Source: RGIG8597 sp045133795
GTDB lineage: Bacteria; Spirochaetota; GWE2-31-10
Direction: 5' to 3'
DNA length: 24,821 bases
Assembly (NCBI GenBank): GCA_045133795.1
Contig: JBGUUT010000062.1
Coordinates: forward strand, 1-24,821
Below are positions 16,418 to 24,488 of the stretch, piece after piece (the stretch's first letter is position 1; each line of letters starts with the position of its first letter). The position numbers were made by a program, and so were the translations under genes. The notes below the pieces were generated by a model that ran no database searches, was not told where the DNA came from, and saw only the letters and a list, made by a program, of their open reading frames with translations.

Positions 16418-17005
16418 ATGAAAACAATAATATTAGCAACAAAAAATCAACATAAAACAAGAGAATTATCCGAAGTTTTCGGAGATTCCATCCAACTGAA
16501 AGATTTAACTTCAATCAATTTTGATAAAGAAATAATCGAAGACGGAAATACATTTATTGAAAACGCTCTTATCAAATGTAAAGCAATATACGAAGTTACG
16601 GGCTTACCGGTACTTGCCGACGACTCCGGATTGTGCGTAGAAGCTTGGGGCGGAAAACCGGGAATTCACACAGCACGTTACGGCGGTCCGGGACTCAACG
16701 ACGTACAACGTTACGAACTGATGTTAAAAGAAATGCAAGGCGAAACAAACAGAAATGCAGCTTATGTTTGTGCATTAGTACTTTATATTTCACCTACAAG
16801 AATTTATATCATACAAGAAGATTGTTGCGGGACATTGCTTGAAGCACCTGTAGGTAACGGCGGTTTCGGATACGACCCGATATTTTTCACTCCCGTATAC
16901 GGCAAAGGAATGGCAGAAATAAGTGAAGATGAAAAAAATGCAATTTCACACCGCGGTAAAGCAGCTGCTGCCATGAAGAAATTGATACAAACTTTAGATA
17001 TCTGA
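16418..17005 (+). CDS. rdgB: XTP/dITP pyrophosphatase (HAM1/RdgB family)
   Basis: RdgB removes non-canonical purine triphosphates (ITP, dITP, XTP) by hydrolysis to monophosphate and pyrophosphate, keeping them out of DNA and RNA. The 195 residues match the family length and carry its main motifs: ATKNQHK (7-13), ADDSGL (67-72), GGFGYDPIF (148-156) and SHRGKA (177-182). The start ATG at 16418 is preceded by an AGGA site. birA follows after 23 bases, so the two are probably co-transcribed. Confidence 0.95.
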   Translation: MKTIILATKNQHKTRELSEVFGDSIQLKDLTSINFDKEIIEDGNTFIENALIKCKAIYEVTGLPVLADDSGLCVEAWGGKPGIHTARYGGPGLNDVQRYELMLKEMQGETNRNAAYVCALVLYISPTRIYIIQEDCCGTLLEAPVGNGGFGYDPIFFTPVYGKGMAEISEDEKNAISHRGKAAAAMKKLIQTLDI

Positions 17006-17028
17006 CACAACAAAGCGGAAATCATCAA

Positions 17029-17793
17029 ATGGAAACAGATACGACAAAGAAAAAAAATCATTTCGCATTAATTGAATATATGCCGACCGCAACATCTACA
17101 AATACGCAATTAATGCAACAGGATTTTGAAAATCGCACGGTAATCTATACATTTAACCAAACCGCCGGACGCGGTCGATTAGACAGAAATTGGATTACCG
17201 TTGCCGACAAAAATTTGGCACTTTCAATCGGACTGCGTAATATCAAATGTCAACCGATTTGGATTACGGCGGCATTGTCCGTTGCTACAGTAAACACTCT
17301 GGAAAAAAGCGGACTTTCACAAACATGGATAAAATGGCCAAATGATATTTTCGTCGGACAATGCAAACTTGCAGGTATTCTTACCGAATCGACTTGGAAA
17401 AACAATAAAATCGACAAGTGTGTTGCCGGTGTGGGAATTAATTTAAATTCCACAGCCGAAGAGTTGAATGCTTCGATTACAAATAAAGCGGCAACATCTT
17501 TTTTTGAACAAACCGGCAAAGAAATAAATCTGAAAAATTTTACAAACGACCTTTTAGAAAATATTGTAAACTGTTTGGAATCAGCAGAAAGCGGCAACAT
17601 TTCTGAAATAAAACAACTTTGGCTGGCAAAAACAAAACTTATCGGAGAGAAAGCTGAAGTTTCGGAAATTTACAAAAACAGTCCGACTGTTTGCGGAACA
17701 ATCGAAAATATCGATGATGACGGCTTTTTATATCTGAACGACGGTACAAAAATTTTAAAAATAGTTACGGGAGACATAAGAATTATCCTTTAG
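17029..17793 (+). CDS. birA: Biotin--[biotin carboxyl carrier] protein ligase
   Basis: BirA activates biotin with ATP and attaches it to a lysine of carrier domains. Motifs in the 254-residue protein: GRGRLDR (47-53, biotinyl-AMP loop), KWPND (102-106), KLAGIL (113-118) and GVGINLN (134-140), with an SH3-like C-terminal region (about 205-254). There is no N-terminal DNA-binding helix-turn-helix, so it is an enzyme-only, class I type ligase and not a repressor. It lies directly upstream of oadG and oadA. OadA Lys543 is the obvious substrate, which makes this a self-contained biotin-enzyme locus. A weak hairpin (17823-17829/17839-17845) lies in the gap before oadG. Confidence 0.94.
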   Translation: METDTTKKKNHFALIEYMPTATSTNTQLMQQDFENRTVIYTFNQTAGRGRLDRNWITVADKNLALSIGLRNIKCQPIWITAALSVATVNTLEKSGLSQTWIKWPNDIFVGQCKLAGILTESTWKNNKIDKCVAGVGINLNSTAEELNASITNKAATSFFEQTGKEINLKNFTNDLLENIVNCLESAESGNISEIKQLWLAKTKLIGEKAEVSEIYKNSPTVCGTIENIDDDGFLYLNDGTKILKIVTGDIRIIL

Positions 17794-17872
17794 TCACCTT
17801 TTTACAAAAATTAAGATACAAGAATAAAGCACAAAACACTTTATTTTAAATATAAAAACTAAGGAGTTACCA

Positions 17873-18106
17873 ATGACAACTACAGAGCTTTTAGGACAGG
17901 CAGCCTGGGTAATGATTTTCGGAATGGGTATTGTATTCAGTTTCCTTATCATCTTAATCGGTGCAATCAAACTTTCAAACAAAGTAATTGAAGTTTTGAA
18001 ACTGAATAAAAATGAGCCCGCAAAACCGGCTCCGACACCGAAAAAAAAAGAAGTTCCGGTAGCTGCAATTGCTGCGGCAGTAAATAATTACAGACAAGAA
18101 AAATAA
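17873..18106 (+). CDS. oadG: Oxaloacetate decarboxylase gamma subunit (OadG-like)
   Basis: This small protein of 77 residues has one membrane segment (about 11-33) followed by a Lys/Pro/Ala-rich cytoplasmic tail ending in 'VAAIAAAVNNYRQEK'. This layout and tail are typical of OadG, which holds the OadA and OadB subunits together and stabilises the complex. The ATG at 17873 has a strong AAGGAG site. It lies directly before oadA (31 bases), in the usual G-A-B order. The family is poorly conserved, so the call relies on both layout and neighbours. Confidence 0.88.
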   Translation: MTTTELLGQAAWVMIFGMGIVFSFLIILIGAIKLSNKVIEVLKLNKNEPAKPAPTPKKKEVPVAAIAAAVNNYRQEK

Positions 18107-18137
18107 CAAAACATACTTTTATTATTAGGAGAAAAAA

Positions 18138-19868
18138 ATGGCAAAAAAAATAGCTGTTACCGATGTTGCATTACGTGACGGACACCAATCTTTACTTGCA
18201 ACAAGAATGTTGACTTCCGATATGCTCGAAATAGCAAAAAAAATGGATAAAGTCGGTTATTGGTCATTAGAAACTTGGGGCGGAGCAACATTTGACTCAT
18301 GTATCAGATTTTTAAATGAAGACCCTTGGGAAAGAATTCGTAAATTAAAAGAAGCAATGCCTAATACAAAAATGCAAATGCTTTTGCGAGGACAAAACTT
18401 ATTAGGATACAGACACTACGCCGATGACGTTGTAGAGAAATTCATCGAAACTGCCGCTAAAAACGGTGTAGAAATATTCAGAGTTTTTGATGCATTAAAT
18501 GATACTCGCAATATGAAAGCTTCATATGCCGCAATAAAAAAACAAAAAGCACATATTCAAGGATGTATCAGCTATGCGGTAACTCCGGTACATACAATAG
18601 AAAAATATGCAGAATTAGCCGCAGAACTTGAAAAAATGGGAGCAGATTCTATCTGTATAAAAGATATGTCCGGCTTGTTAAAACCTTACGTTGCCGAAGA
18701 ACTTGTAAAAGCTATCAAGAAAAAAACTTCATTGCCGTTAAGCGTTCATTCGCATTCTACTACCGGAATGTCTGTAGCTACACTTATCAAAGCTATCGAA
18801 GCCGGTGCAGATATGATTGATACGGCAATTTCACCGTTATCAATGGGCACAAGTCATTCACCGACAGAATCAATGGTTGAAATATTAAAAAATACACAAT
18901 ATGACACAGAACTTGATTTAGCATTACTCAGTGAAATAGCAGAATATTTCAAAGAAGCAAAAAAGAAATATGCAGACTACGCTTCATCTTTTACCGGTGT
19001 AGACACACGTATTTTATTATCTCAAGTTCCGGGCGGAATGCTTTCAAACTTGGAAAATCAATTGCGTGAACAAAACGCCTTAGACAAACTTGACGATGTA
19101 CTCAAAGAAATAACTATAGTACAAAAAGACTTCGGTTATCCGCCGCTTGTTACACCTACATCACAAATCGTAGGAACTCAATCTGTATTCAACGTACTTT
19201 TCGGACGTTACAACAGACTTACCGCAGAATCAAAAAATCTGCTTATCGGTAACTACGGTCGCACTCCGGCAACACCGGATGCCGATTTGGTAAAAAAAGC
19301 ATTGCAAGAACTTGAACTTGAAAAAGCTACAGATTGCCGCCCTGCTGATTTATTGCCTAATGAATTGGATAAATTACGTGCAGAATTAGAAGAAAAAAAA
19401 TTGCTTGATAACATCAGCGACGAAGATTTGATGACTTACGCTATGTTCCCTCAAGTTGCACCTAAATTCTTTGCCGAAAGAGCAAACGGTCCGGTAGAAA
19501 TCAAACCTACGGAAAAAGTTAAATCATCCGGTAAAAAAGGTGCGGAAGCTTATATAGTGAATGTCGACGGCGTAGATTACAACGTAAGCGTAAGAGAAGA
19601 AGGAACAATCTTAATCGATGCAGGAAGTTCAGCTTCTGCACCGAAAGCTTCCGGCGACGGAAAAGTAATCACTGCACCTGTAGCAGGAACAGTATTTAAA
19701 TTACCGCTTTCTGAAAATTCCGAAGTTGCTTCCGGAGATACAGTAATTATTTTGGAATCAATGAAGATGGAATTGGAAGTAAAAACCGCAGACGCAGGAA
19801 AAGTTCGTTACTTAACAAAAGAAGGAACAAGTGTAGCCGTAGGCGATCCGTTAGTAGAAATCGTATAA
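18138..19868 (+). CDS. oadA: Oxaloacetate decarboxylase alpha subunit (carboxyltransferase plus biotin carrier)
   Basis: OadA transfers the carboxyl group of oxaloacetate to biotin. OadB then decarboxylates carboxybiotin and pumps Na+ outward. The 576 residues comprise a carboxyltransferase TIM barrel (about 5-290) with metal-site residues Asp14 (LRDGHQS), His204 and His206 (VHSHSTTG) and Lys175 (CIKDMSG); a conserved PYC/OADA region (about 295-455); a linker with an Ala/Ser-rich part; and a biotinyl domain (about 508-576) with ESMKMELEV, biotin on Lys543. The linker is less Pro/Ala-rich than in enterobacterial OadA. A GGAG site precedes the ATG. It is followed closely by oadB. Other decarboxylases of this family use related subunits, but the carboxyltransferase domain points to oxaloacetate. 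Confidence 0.94.
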   Translation: MAKKIAVTDVALRDGHQSLLATRMLTSDMLEIAKKMDKVGYWSLETWGGATFDSCIRFLNEDPWERIRKLKEAMPNTKMQMLLRGQNLLGYRHYADDVVEKFIETAAKNGVEIFRVFDALNDTRNMKASYAAIKKQKAHIQGCISYAVTPVHTIEKYAELAAELEKMGADSICIKDMSGLLKPYVAEELVKAIKKKTSLPLSVHSHSTTGMSVATLIKAIEAGADMIDTAISPLSMGTSHSPTESMVEILKNTQYDTELDLALLSEIAEYFKEAKKKYADYASSFTGVDTRILLSQVPGGMLSNLENQLREQNALDKLDDVLKEITIVQKDFGYPPLVTPTSQIVGTQSVFNVLFGRYNRLTAESKNLLIGNYGRTPATPDADLVKKALQELELEKATDCRPADLLPNELDKLRAELEEKKLLDNISDEDLMTYAMFPQVAPKFFAERANGPVEIKPTEKVKSSGKKGAEAYIVNVDGVDYNVSVREEGTILIDAGSSASAPKASGDGKVITAPVAGTVFKLPLSENSEVASGDTVIILESMKMELEVKTADAGKVRYLTKEGTSVAVGDPLVEIV

Positions 19869-19883
19869 GTTGGAGTAATACAA

Positions 19884-21314
19884 ATGAAGATTTTAAGTCA
19901 AAATAAAAAAACAATACTTTACTGTATCGGGATTCTAGCTGTTATATGTTGCGTAGGATTTGTAAAAATCAATATGCAACAAAAAAATGCAACAGTTACT
20001 CCTGTTTCCCTAAAGACACAAAATTCTGAAATCATTGAAAGAACAGTAATTTCAGAAGAAGTCGAAACCGTAGAAGAAGTTGCGATAACAGAAACAACAG
20101 CAGCCGAAGACGAAAGCTTTTCTGTATCAGACACATTAAAAGGTTTGTTACAAACAACCGGGATTTATGCCTTTTTTACGGAAAAGACAGAAAACATCAA
20201 TTCTAAAGGCGAAGTCAGCGTTACTTTCGGTTGGCAAAAAGCCGTAATGATTTTGATTGCGTTCATTCTGCTGTATCTCGGAGGAGCAAAAGGTTTTGAA
20301 CCGTTATTATTAATTCCTATCGGATTCGGAACATTGCTTGTAAACGTACCGCTTGCAGGCTTGGGAGAACCACCTCACGGTTTCTTATATATGCTTTTTG
20401 AAACAGGTATCGAAACAGAGTTATTCCCGTTAATCATTTTTATGGGTGTAGGTGCAATGACAGATTTCGGTGCATTAATCGCCAATCCGAGAACTGCACT
20501 TTTGGGAGCTGCCGCACAGTTCGGTATATTCGGCTCACTTTTGGGTGCAATCTGTTTAAACTTTATACCGGGAATCGAATTTTCAATGCGTGACGTTTGT
20601 GCGATTTCTATCATCGGAGGAGCCGACGGCCCTACTTCAATATATGTAGCCTCAAAACTTTCTCGGGACATGCTTGGTTCTATCGCCGTAGCTGCATATT
20701 CTTATATGGCGTTGGTACCGTTAATCCAACCGCCGGTAATGAGAGCATTAACTACAAAAAAAGAACGCTGCATTAAAATGCAACAATTGAGAGAAGTAAG
20801 TAAAATTGAAAAAATACTTTTCCCATTAATCGTTCTTTGCTTATGCGTTCTTTTTGTTCCGTCATCAGTTCCGCTAATCGGAGCATTGACATTCGGTAAC
20901 TTTATAAAAGAAATCGGCGTAGTAGAAAGATTGTCTAAAACTATGCAAAACGAATTATTAAATATCATTACTATTTTCTTAGGTTTGGGTGTAGGTATGC
21001 AAATGTCTGCTGATAAGTTTATGAAACTTTCATCATTGGGGATTTTACTAATCGGTCTGGTAGCGTTTGTATTCGGAACTGCCTCAGGTGTTATATTTGC
21101 AAAAATTATGAACTTATTCTCAAAAAATAAAATCAATCCGTTAATCGGTGCTGCCGGAGTTTCCGCAGTTCCTATGGCTGCACGTGTAGCAAACAAAGTC
21201 GGAATGGAAGAAGACCCTTCTAATTTCTTGTTAATGCACGCTATGGGACCTAACGTTGCAGGTGTAATCGGTTCTGCAATCGCAGCCGGTGTAATGATTT
21301 CAATGTTTGGGTAA
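19884..21314 (+). CDS. oadB: Oxaloacetate decarboxylase beta subunit, Na+-pumping, with N-terminal extension
   Basis: OadB is the integral membrane subunit coupling carboxybiotin decarboxylation to Na+ export. The 476 residues carry the key residues at the right spacing against Klebsiella OadB: Asp248 (GGADGPTS, D203), Tyr274 (Y229), Asn418, Ser427 and Arg434 (N373, S382, R389) in 'NPLIGAAGVSAVPMAAR'. Canonical OadB homology starts at about residue 84 ('LKGLLQTTGIYAF'). Before it is an extra membrane segment (about 10-27) and a Glu/Thr-rich loop of about 50 residues, absent from typical OadB. The start ATG 19884 has a GGAG site. It is followed by the terminator at 21324-21367. Confidence 0.93.
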   Translation: MKILSQNKKTILYCIGILAVICCVGFVKINMQQKNATVTPVSLKTQNSEIIERTVISEEVETVEEVAITETTAAEDESFSVSDTLKGLLQTTGIYAFFTEKTENINSKGEVSVTFGWQKAVMILIAFILLYLGGAKGFEPLLLIPIGFGTLLVNVPLAGLGEPPHGFLYMLFETGIETELFPLIIFMGVGAMTDFGALIANPRTALLGAAAQFGIFGSLLGAICLNFIPGIEFSMRDVCAISIIGGADGPTSIYVASKLSRDMLGSIAVAAYSYMALVPLIQPPVMRALTTKKERCIKMQQLREVSKIEKILFPLIVLCLCVLFVPSSVPLIGALTFGNFIKEIGVVERLSKTMQNELLNIITIFLGLGVGMQMSADKFMKLSSLGILLIGLVAFVFGTASGVIFAKIMNLFSKNKINPLIGAAGVSAVPMAARVANKVGMEEDPSNFLLMHAMGPNVAGVIGSAIAAGVMISMFG

Positions 21315-21323
21315 AATTACAGC

Positions 21324-21367
21324 AAAAAATTAATTGCCGTTATTATTTTCACGGCAATTAATTTTTT
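21324..21367 (+). terminator. Rho-independent terminator after oadB
   Basis: Perfect 17-bp arms lie at 21324-21340 and 21351-21367, with a 10-base loop. The core is AATTGCCGT/ACGGCAATT, and the right arm ends in a run of six T residues. The arms also begin with A-runs, so weak termination in the other direction is possible. It separates the oad genes from nfeD. Confidence 0.85.
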
Positions 21368-21387
21368 ATTTCAACAAGGAAAATATT

Positions 21388-21843
21388 ATGGAAAATATAT
21401 GGTTTATATGGATAATCGCCGGAATTGTACTTATCATCGGCGAGATTTTCACACCATCATTTCTTTTGGCATTGATAGGAATCAGCTGTATTACGGCAGG
21501 AGTTTTTGCAATATTCATTCCGGCAAAATTAGCTTTTATACCTTTATGTATATTTGCAATCACTACTGTTTTATTGCTGATTTACATTCGTCCGATTTGC
21601 AAAAAATATTTGTACAACAAAGACGCACCTCAGTCCAACGTCGACGCAATGAAAGACAAAATATTGACGGCAGAAACAAAAATTGACGGAACAAATTCCG
21701 GAACGGTAAAACTTTATGCCGATTTGTGGAAAGCCAGAACAGAAGACGAAACAGTTATAGAAGCCGGAGAGAAAGTGCGTGTCATCAGAATCGAAGGCAA
21801 TACGGTAATTGTCTGTAAAATTTCAAACTCAGAGCAAAATTAA
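21388..21843 (+). CDS. NfeD-family membrane protein, short form
   Basis: This protein has 151 residues from ATG 21388, which has an AAGGA site. The frame is open upstream to 21334, but that part overlaps the terminator stem, so I exclude it. Membrane segments are near residues 4-20, 24-43 and 48-68, followed by a soluble OB-fold-like domain (about 89-147) with the pattern 'GTVKLYADLWKARTEDETVIEAGEKVRV' in two blocks (105-122 and 123-132), typical of NfeD1b/NfeD short proteins. These partner with SPFH/stomatin proteins in membrane quality control. The SPFH gene follows at 36 bases. No serine-protease (ClpP-like) domain of long NfeD is present. Confidence 0.88.
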   Translation: MENIWFIWIIAGIVLIIGEIFTPSFLLALIGISCITAGVFAIFIPAKLAFIPLCIFAITTVLLLIYIRPICKKYLYNKDAPQSNVDAMKDKILTAETKIDGTNSGTVKLYADLWKARTEDETVIEAGEKVRVIRIEGNTVIVCKISNSEQN

Positions 21844-21879
21844 TAATTAATATTTCTATAAAAAAATAAGGAGCAGATT

Positions 21880-22872
21880 ATGCAAACTTTAACTTCTTTT
21901 TTTACCTTTTTAATCCTATTAATCGCGGTTTTAATTCTTTTTGTATTGATTAAAGGGATTCGTATCGTAAAACAGTCTACTGTCATGATTGTAGAACGTT
22001 TGGGGAAATACCACAAAACTCTACATACCGGAGTAAACCTTATTATTCCGTTTTTAGACAAAATCCGCATTGTACCAAAAAGAGTTTCACGTACAGACGG
22101 AAACGGACGTTCATACATTCAATATATCAGAACCGATGTCATCGATATGCGTGAATGCGTTTATGACTTCCCGAAACAAACAGTTATCACAAAAGATAAT
22201 GTAACTATCGAAATCAACGCTATTCTTTATTACCAAATCACAGATCCGTTTAAGGCGACTTACGAAATCGAAGATTTAAGCCTTGCTATCGAAAAACTTA
22301 CTCAAACTACTTTGCGTAATATCATCGGAGAATTGGAACTTGACCAAACACTTACAAGCCGTGACACAATCAACGGTAAATTACGTGAAATCCTCGATGA
22401 AGCTACAGATAAATGGGGTGTAAAAGTCAATCGTGTAGAATTGCAAGATATTGTACCGCCTAAAGATATTCGTGACGCAATGGAAAAACAAATGCGTGCG
22501 GAACGTGAACGCCGTGAAATGATTTTAAGAGCAGAAGGGGAAAAATCAGCTAAAATTTTGCAGGCAGAAGGAGAAAGAGACAAACTTATCGCCGAAGCAG
22601 AAGGGGAAAAACAATCTCAAGTATTGCGTGCAAAAGGTGAAGCGGAAGCAAAACTTGCAATCGCAAATGCAGAAGCTGAATCATTAAGAATGCTTAATGA
22701 AACACTTAAAAGTTCATCCGTAAATCCAGCACAATATATGGTTGCATTAAAATATGTAGAAGCAATGAAAGAAATTGCCTCTCAAAACGGAGAAAAAGTC
22801 GTATTTATGCCTTATGAAGCAAGTGCACTTATGAGTTCCGTAAGCAGCATAAAAGAAATTTTCAACAAATAA
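21880..22872 (+). CDS. SPFH/Band 7 (stomatin-like) membrane scaffold protein
   Basis: This is a 330-residue protein. A single N-terminal membrane segment (about 7-25) is followed by an SPFH domain (about 25-190, 'VIVERLGKY', 'GVNLIIPFLDKI', 'DNVTIEINAILYYQI') and a charged coiled coil with AEGE repeats (about 203-270) and a C-terminal hydrophobic stretch. This matches QmcA/stomatin-type proteins that oligomerise in the membrane and work with NfeD. A short extra loop (about 70-84, 'RTDGNGRSYIQY') lies in the SPFH domain compared with what I recall of relatives. Start ATG 21880 has a GGAG site. It is paired with nfeD just upstream. Confidence 0.92.
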   Translation: MQTLTSFFTFLILLIAVLILFVLIKGIRIVKQSTVMIVERLGKYHKTLHTGVNLIIPFLDKIRIVPKRVSRTDGNGRSYIQYIRTDVIDMRECVYDFPKQTVITKDNVTIEINAILYYQITDPFKATYEIEDLSLAIEKLTQTTLRNIIGELELDQTLTSRDTINGKLREILDEATDKWGVKVNRVELQDIVPPKDIRDAMEKQMRAERERREMILRAEGEKSAKILQAEGERDKLIAEAEGEKQSQVLRAKGEAEAKLAIANAEAESLRMLNETLKSSSVNPAQYMVALKYVEAMKEIASQNGEKVVFMPYEASALMSSVSSIKEIFNK

Positions 22873-22884
22873 CAAAAATAAAAT

Positions 22885-22913
22885 AAGACTGTTTGAGTTT
22901 CTCAGACAGTCTT
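22885..22913 (+). terminator. 13-bp hairpin downstream of the SPFH gene
   Basis: The arms AAGACTGTTTGAG (22885-22897) and CTCAGACAGTCTT (22901-22913) form a 13-bp stem with one G-U pair and a 3-base loop, 13 bases after the stop. No U-run follows, so it may act as a processing or stability barrier and not as a standard terminator. Confidence 0.45.
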
Positions 22914-22929
22914 CCCAACGGTAAAAATA

Positions 22930-22958
22930 TTTACAGTATGCAAAAAAAATGATATTGA
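22930..22958 (+). promoter_or_regulatory. Possible promoter for pgi
   Basis: TTTACA (22930-22935) is followed by 17 bases and TATTGA (22953-22958), with an extended TGA just before the -10. The -35 is good, the -10 poor. The predicted leader would contain a hairpin AAGCTCAT/ATGAGCTT (22974-22981, 22989-22996) ahead of the AAGGAG site. Confidence 0.3.
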
Positions 22959-22973
22959 TTGCCCAAGTCTTTC

Positions 22974-22996
22974 AAGCTCATTGATTAGATGAGCTT
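22974..22996 (+). promoter_or_regulatory. Leader hairpin upstream of pgi
   Basis: AAGCTCAT (22974-22981) and ATGAGCTT (22989-22996) pair perfectly over 8 bp with a 7-base loop; two more T bases and then ATTAATCC follow. The hairpin sits 13 bases before the AAGGAG site of pgi. It may be a weak attenuator or an mRNA-stabilising element. Confidence 0.35.
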
Positions 22997-23024
22997 TTAT
23001 TAATCCAAAAAGGAGTTTTTTATA

Positions 23025-24410
23025 ATGGAAAGAAAAATTTCAGTAGATTATTCATTTACATTCCCGTTTATTACAGACGAACAATTTGATGCTTACAAAG
23101 ACGAAGCATTAAAAGCTATGGAAACTTTAGAAAACGGTGTCGGAGCAGGTAACGACTTCATCGGTTGGAGAAGTCTTCCTACAGACATGTTGAAATCAGA
23201 AGAATTCAAAGAAATTTTAGAAGTAGGAAACGAAATTTACACAAAAGGTGACTTGTTGATTTGTGTAGGTATCGGCGGAAGTTACTTAGGAACAAAAGCA
23301 GTAACAGAAGCTCTTTTGCACCCATTCCACAATGCTCTTTCAAAAAGCAAAACCGGCGGTCCTAAAATCCTTTTCGCAGGTCAGAATATCAGCGGAAGTT
23401 GGTTGAAAGCAATTATCGATGAAATCGAAGCTACAGACAGTGTTTATGTAAACAATATTTCTAAATCAGGTACAACAACTGAACCAAGTATTGCATTCCG
23501 TTACATCAAAAACGTTATGGAAAAGAAATACGGAAAAGTTGAAGCTGCTAAAAGAATCATTGCTACTACAGATGCAAAAAAAGGTGCATTGCGTAAATTG
23601 GCAACTAACGAAGGATACAGAACATTTATCATTCCGGACGATGTAGGCGGAAGATTTTCTGTTTTAACTCCGGTTGGTATTTTACCGATTGCAGCATCAG
23701 GAATCGATGTTAAAAAATTGTTACAAGGTGCAGAATACGCTTCTCAATATACAACAGAAAAAGATTTCACAAAAAACCCTGCATTAGTTTATGCTGCGGT
23801 AAGAAATCTTTTGTTGAAAAACAATTATCACACTGAAATTCTTGTAAACTATGAACCATGCTTACACTATTTAAGTGAATGGTGGAAACAATTGTACGGT
23901 GAAAGTGAAGGAAAAGACGGAAAAGGTATTTTCCCTGCTTCAGTAGACTTTACTACAGACCTTCACTCTATGGGACAATGGATTCAAGACGGACAGCGTT
24001 TCATTTTTGAAACAGTTTTAAACATCGAAAAACCATTGAACGATTTAACAGTAGTTTCTGACCCTGACGATTTGGACGGTTTGGAATTCTTAGCCGGAAA
24101 AAGCTACGATGAAATCAACAAATATGCACAAGAAGGTACTTTGATTGCTCATTATGAAGGAAAAGTTCCTAATATGAAAATCAACATGCCTGAATTGAAC
24201 GAGTTCTATTTAGGACAGCTTTTGTATGTATTTGAAAAAGCTTGCGGTATTTCAGGATATTTACTTGGAGTAAATCCGTTTGACCAACCGGGAGTAGAAG
24301 CTTACAAGAAAAACATGTTCGCTTTGTTGAACAAACCGGGATACGAAGAACAAAAAGCTACTCTTGATGAAAAAATGAAAACTCTTCCAAGCGGAAAAGT
24401 TACTGAATAA
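23025..24410 (+). CDS. pgi: Glucose-6-phosphate isomerase
   Basis: Pgi interconverts glucose-6-phosphate and fructose-6-phosphate in the cytoplasm (glycolysis/gluconeogenesis). The 461 residues fit the shorter, Gram-positive-type family (about 450) and not the 550-residue E. coli type. Motifs: phosphate-binding SKSGTTTE (146-153), PGI signature GGRFSVLTPVGILP (208-221), the catalytic-Glu region GESEGKDGKGIFPAS (292-306), TDLHSMGQ with the conserved His (311-318), and a C-terminal FDQPGVEAYK with the conserved Lys. An AAGGAG site precedes ATG 23025. Strongly patterned synonymous codon choice suggests high expression. It appears to be a single-gene transcript. Confidence 0.95.
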   Translation: MERKISVDYSFTFPFITDEQFDAYKDEALKAMETLENGVGAGNDFIGWRSLPTDMLKSEEFKEILEVGNEIYTKGDLLICVGIGGSYLGTKAVTEALLHPFHNALSKSKTGGPKILFAGQNISGSWLKAIIDEIEATDSVYVNNISKSGTTTEPSIAFRYIKNVMEKKYGKVEAAKRIIATTDAKKGALRKLATNEGYRTFIIPDDVGGRFSVLTPVGILPIAASGIDVKKLLQGAEYASQYTTEKDFTKNPALVYAAVRNLLLKNNYHTEILVNYEPCLHYLSEWWKQLYGESEGKDGKGIFPASVDFTTDLHSMGQWIQDGQRFIFETVLNIEKPLNDLTVVSDPDDLDGLEFLAGKSYDEINKYAQEGTLIAHYEGKVPNMKINMPELNEFYLGQLLYVFEKACGISGYLLGVNPFDQPGVEAYKKNMFALLNKPGYEEQKATLDEKMKTLPSGKVTE

Positions 24411-24431
24411 TTAAGACATTTGTCTAAAAAC

Positions 24432-24474
24432 AAAAAAGAGGTCGTCCGTTTTTTGCGGACGTCCTCTTTTTTTT
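24432..24474. terminator. Strong bidirectional terminator after pgi
   Basis: The arms GAGGTCGTCCG (24438-24448) and CGGACGTCCTC (24456-24466) pair with one T-T mismatch and a 7-base loop. They are flanked by six A on the left and eight T on the right. It can terminate pgi on the plus strand and the right-edge gene on the minus strand. Confidence 0.88.
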
Positions 24475-24488
24475 AAGCTGTTAAGAAA

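Noticed and set aside
20702..21196. 164-codon open frame antisense to oadB
   Set aside because: It is fully antisense to a conserved gene, has composition typical of a shadow frame, and shows no recognisable domain.
21334..21387. 18-residue N-terminal extension of NfeD from a TTG at 21334
   Set aside because: It lies inside the terminator stem-loop and has no ribosome site. ATG 21388 has AAGGA.
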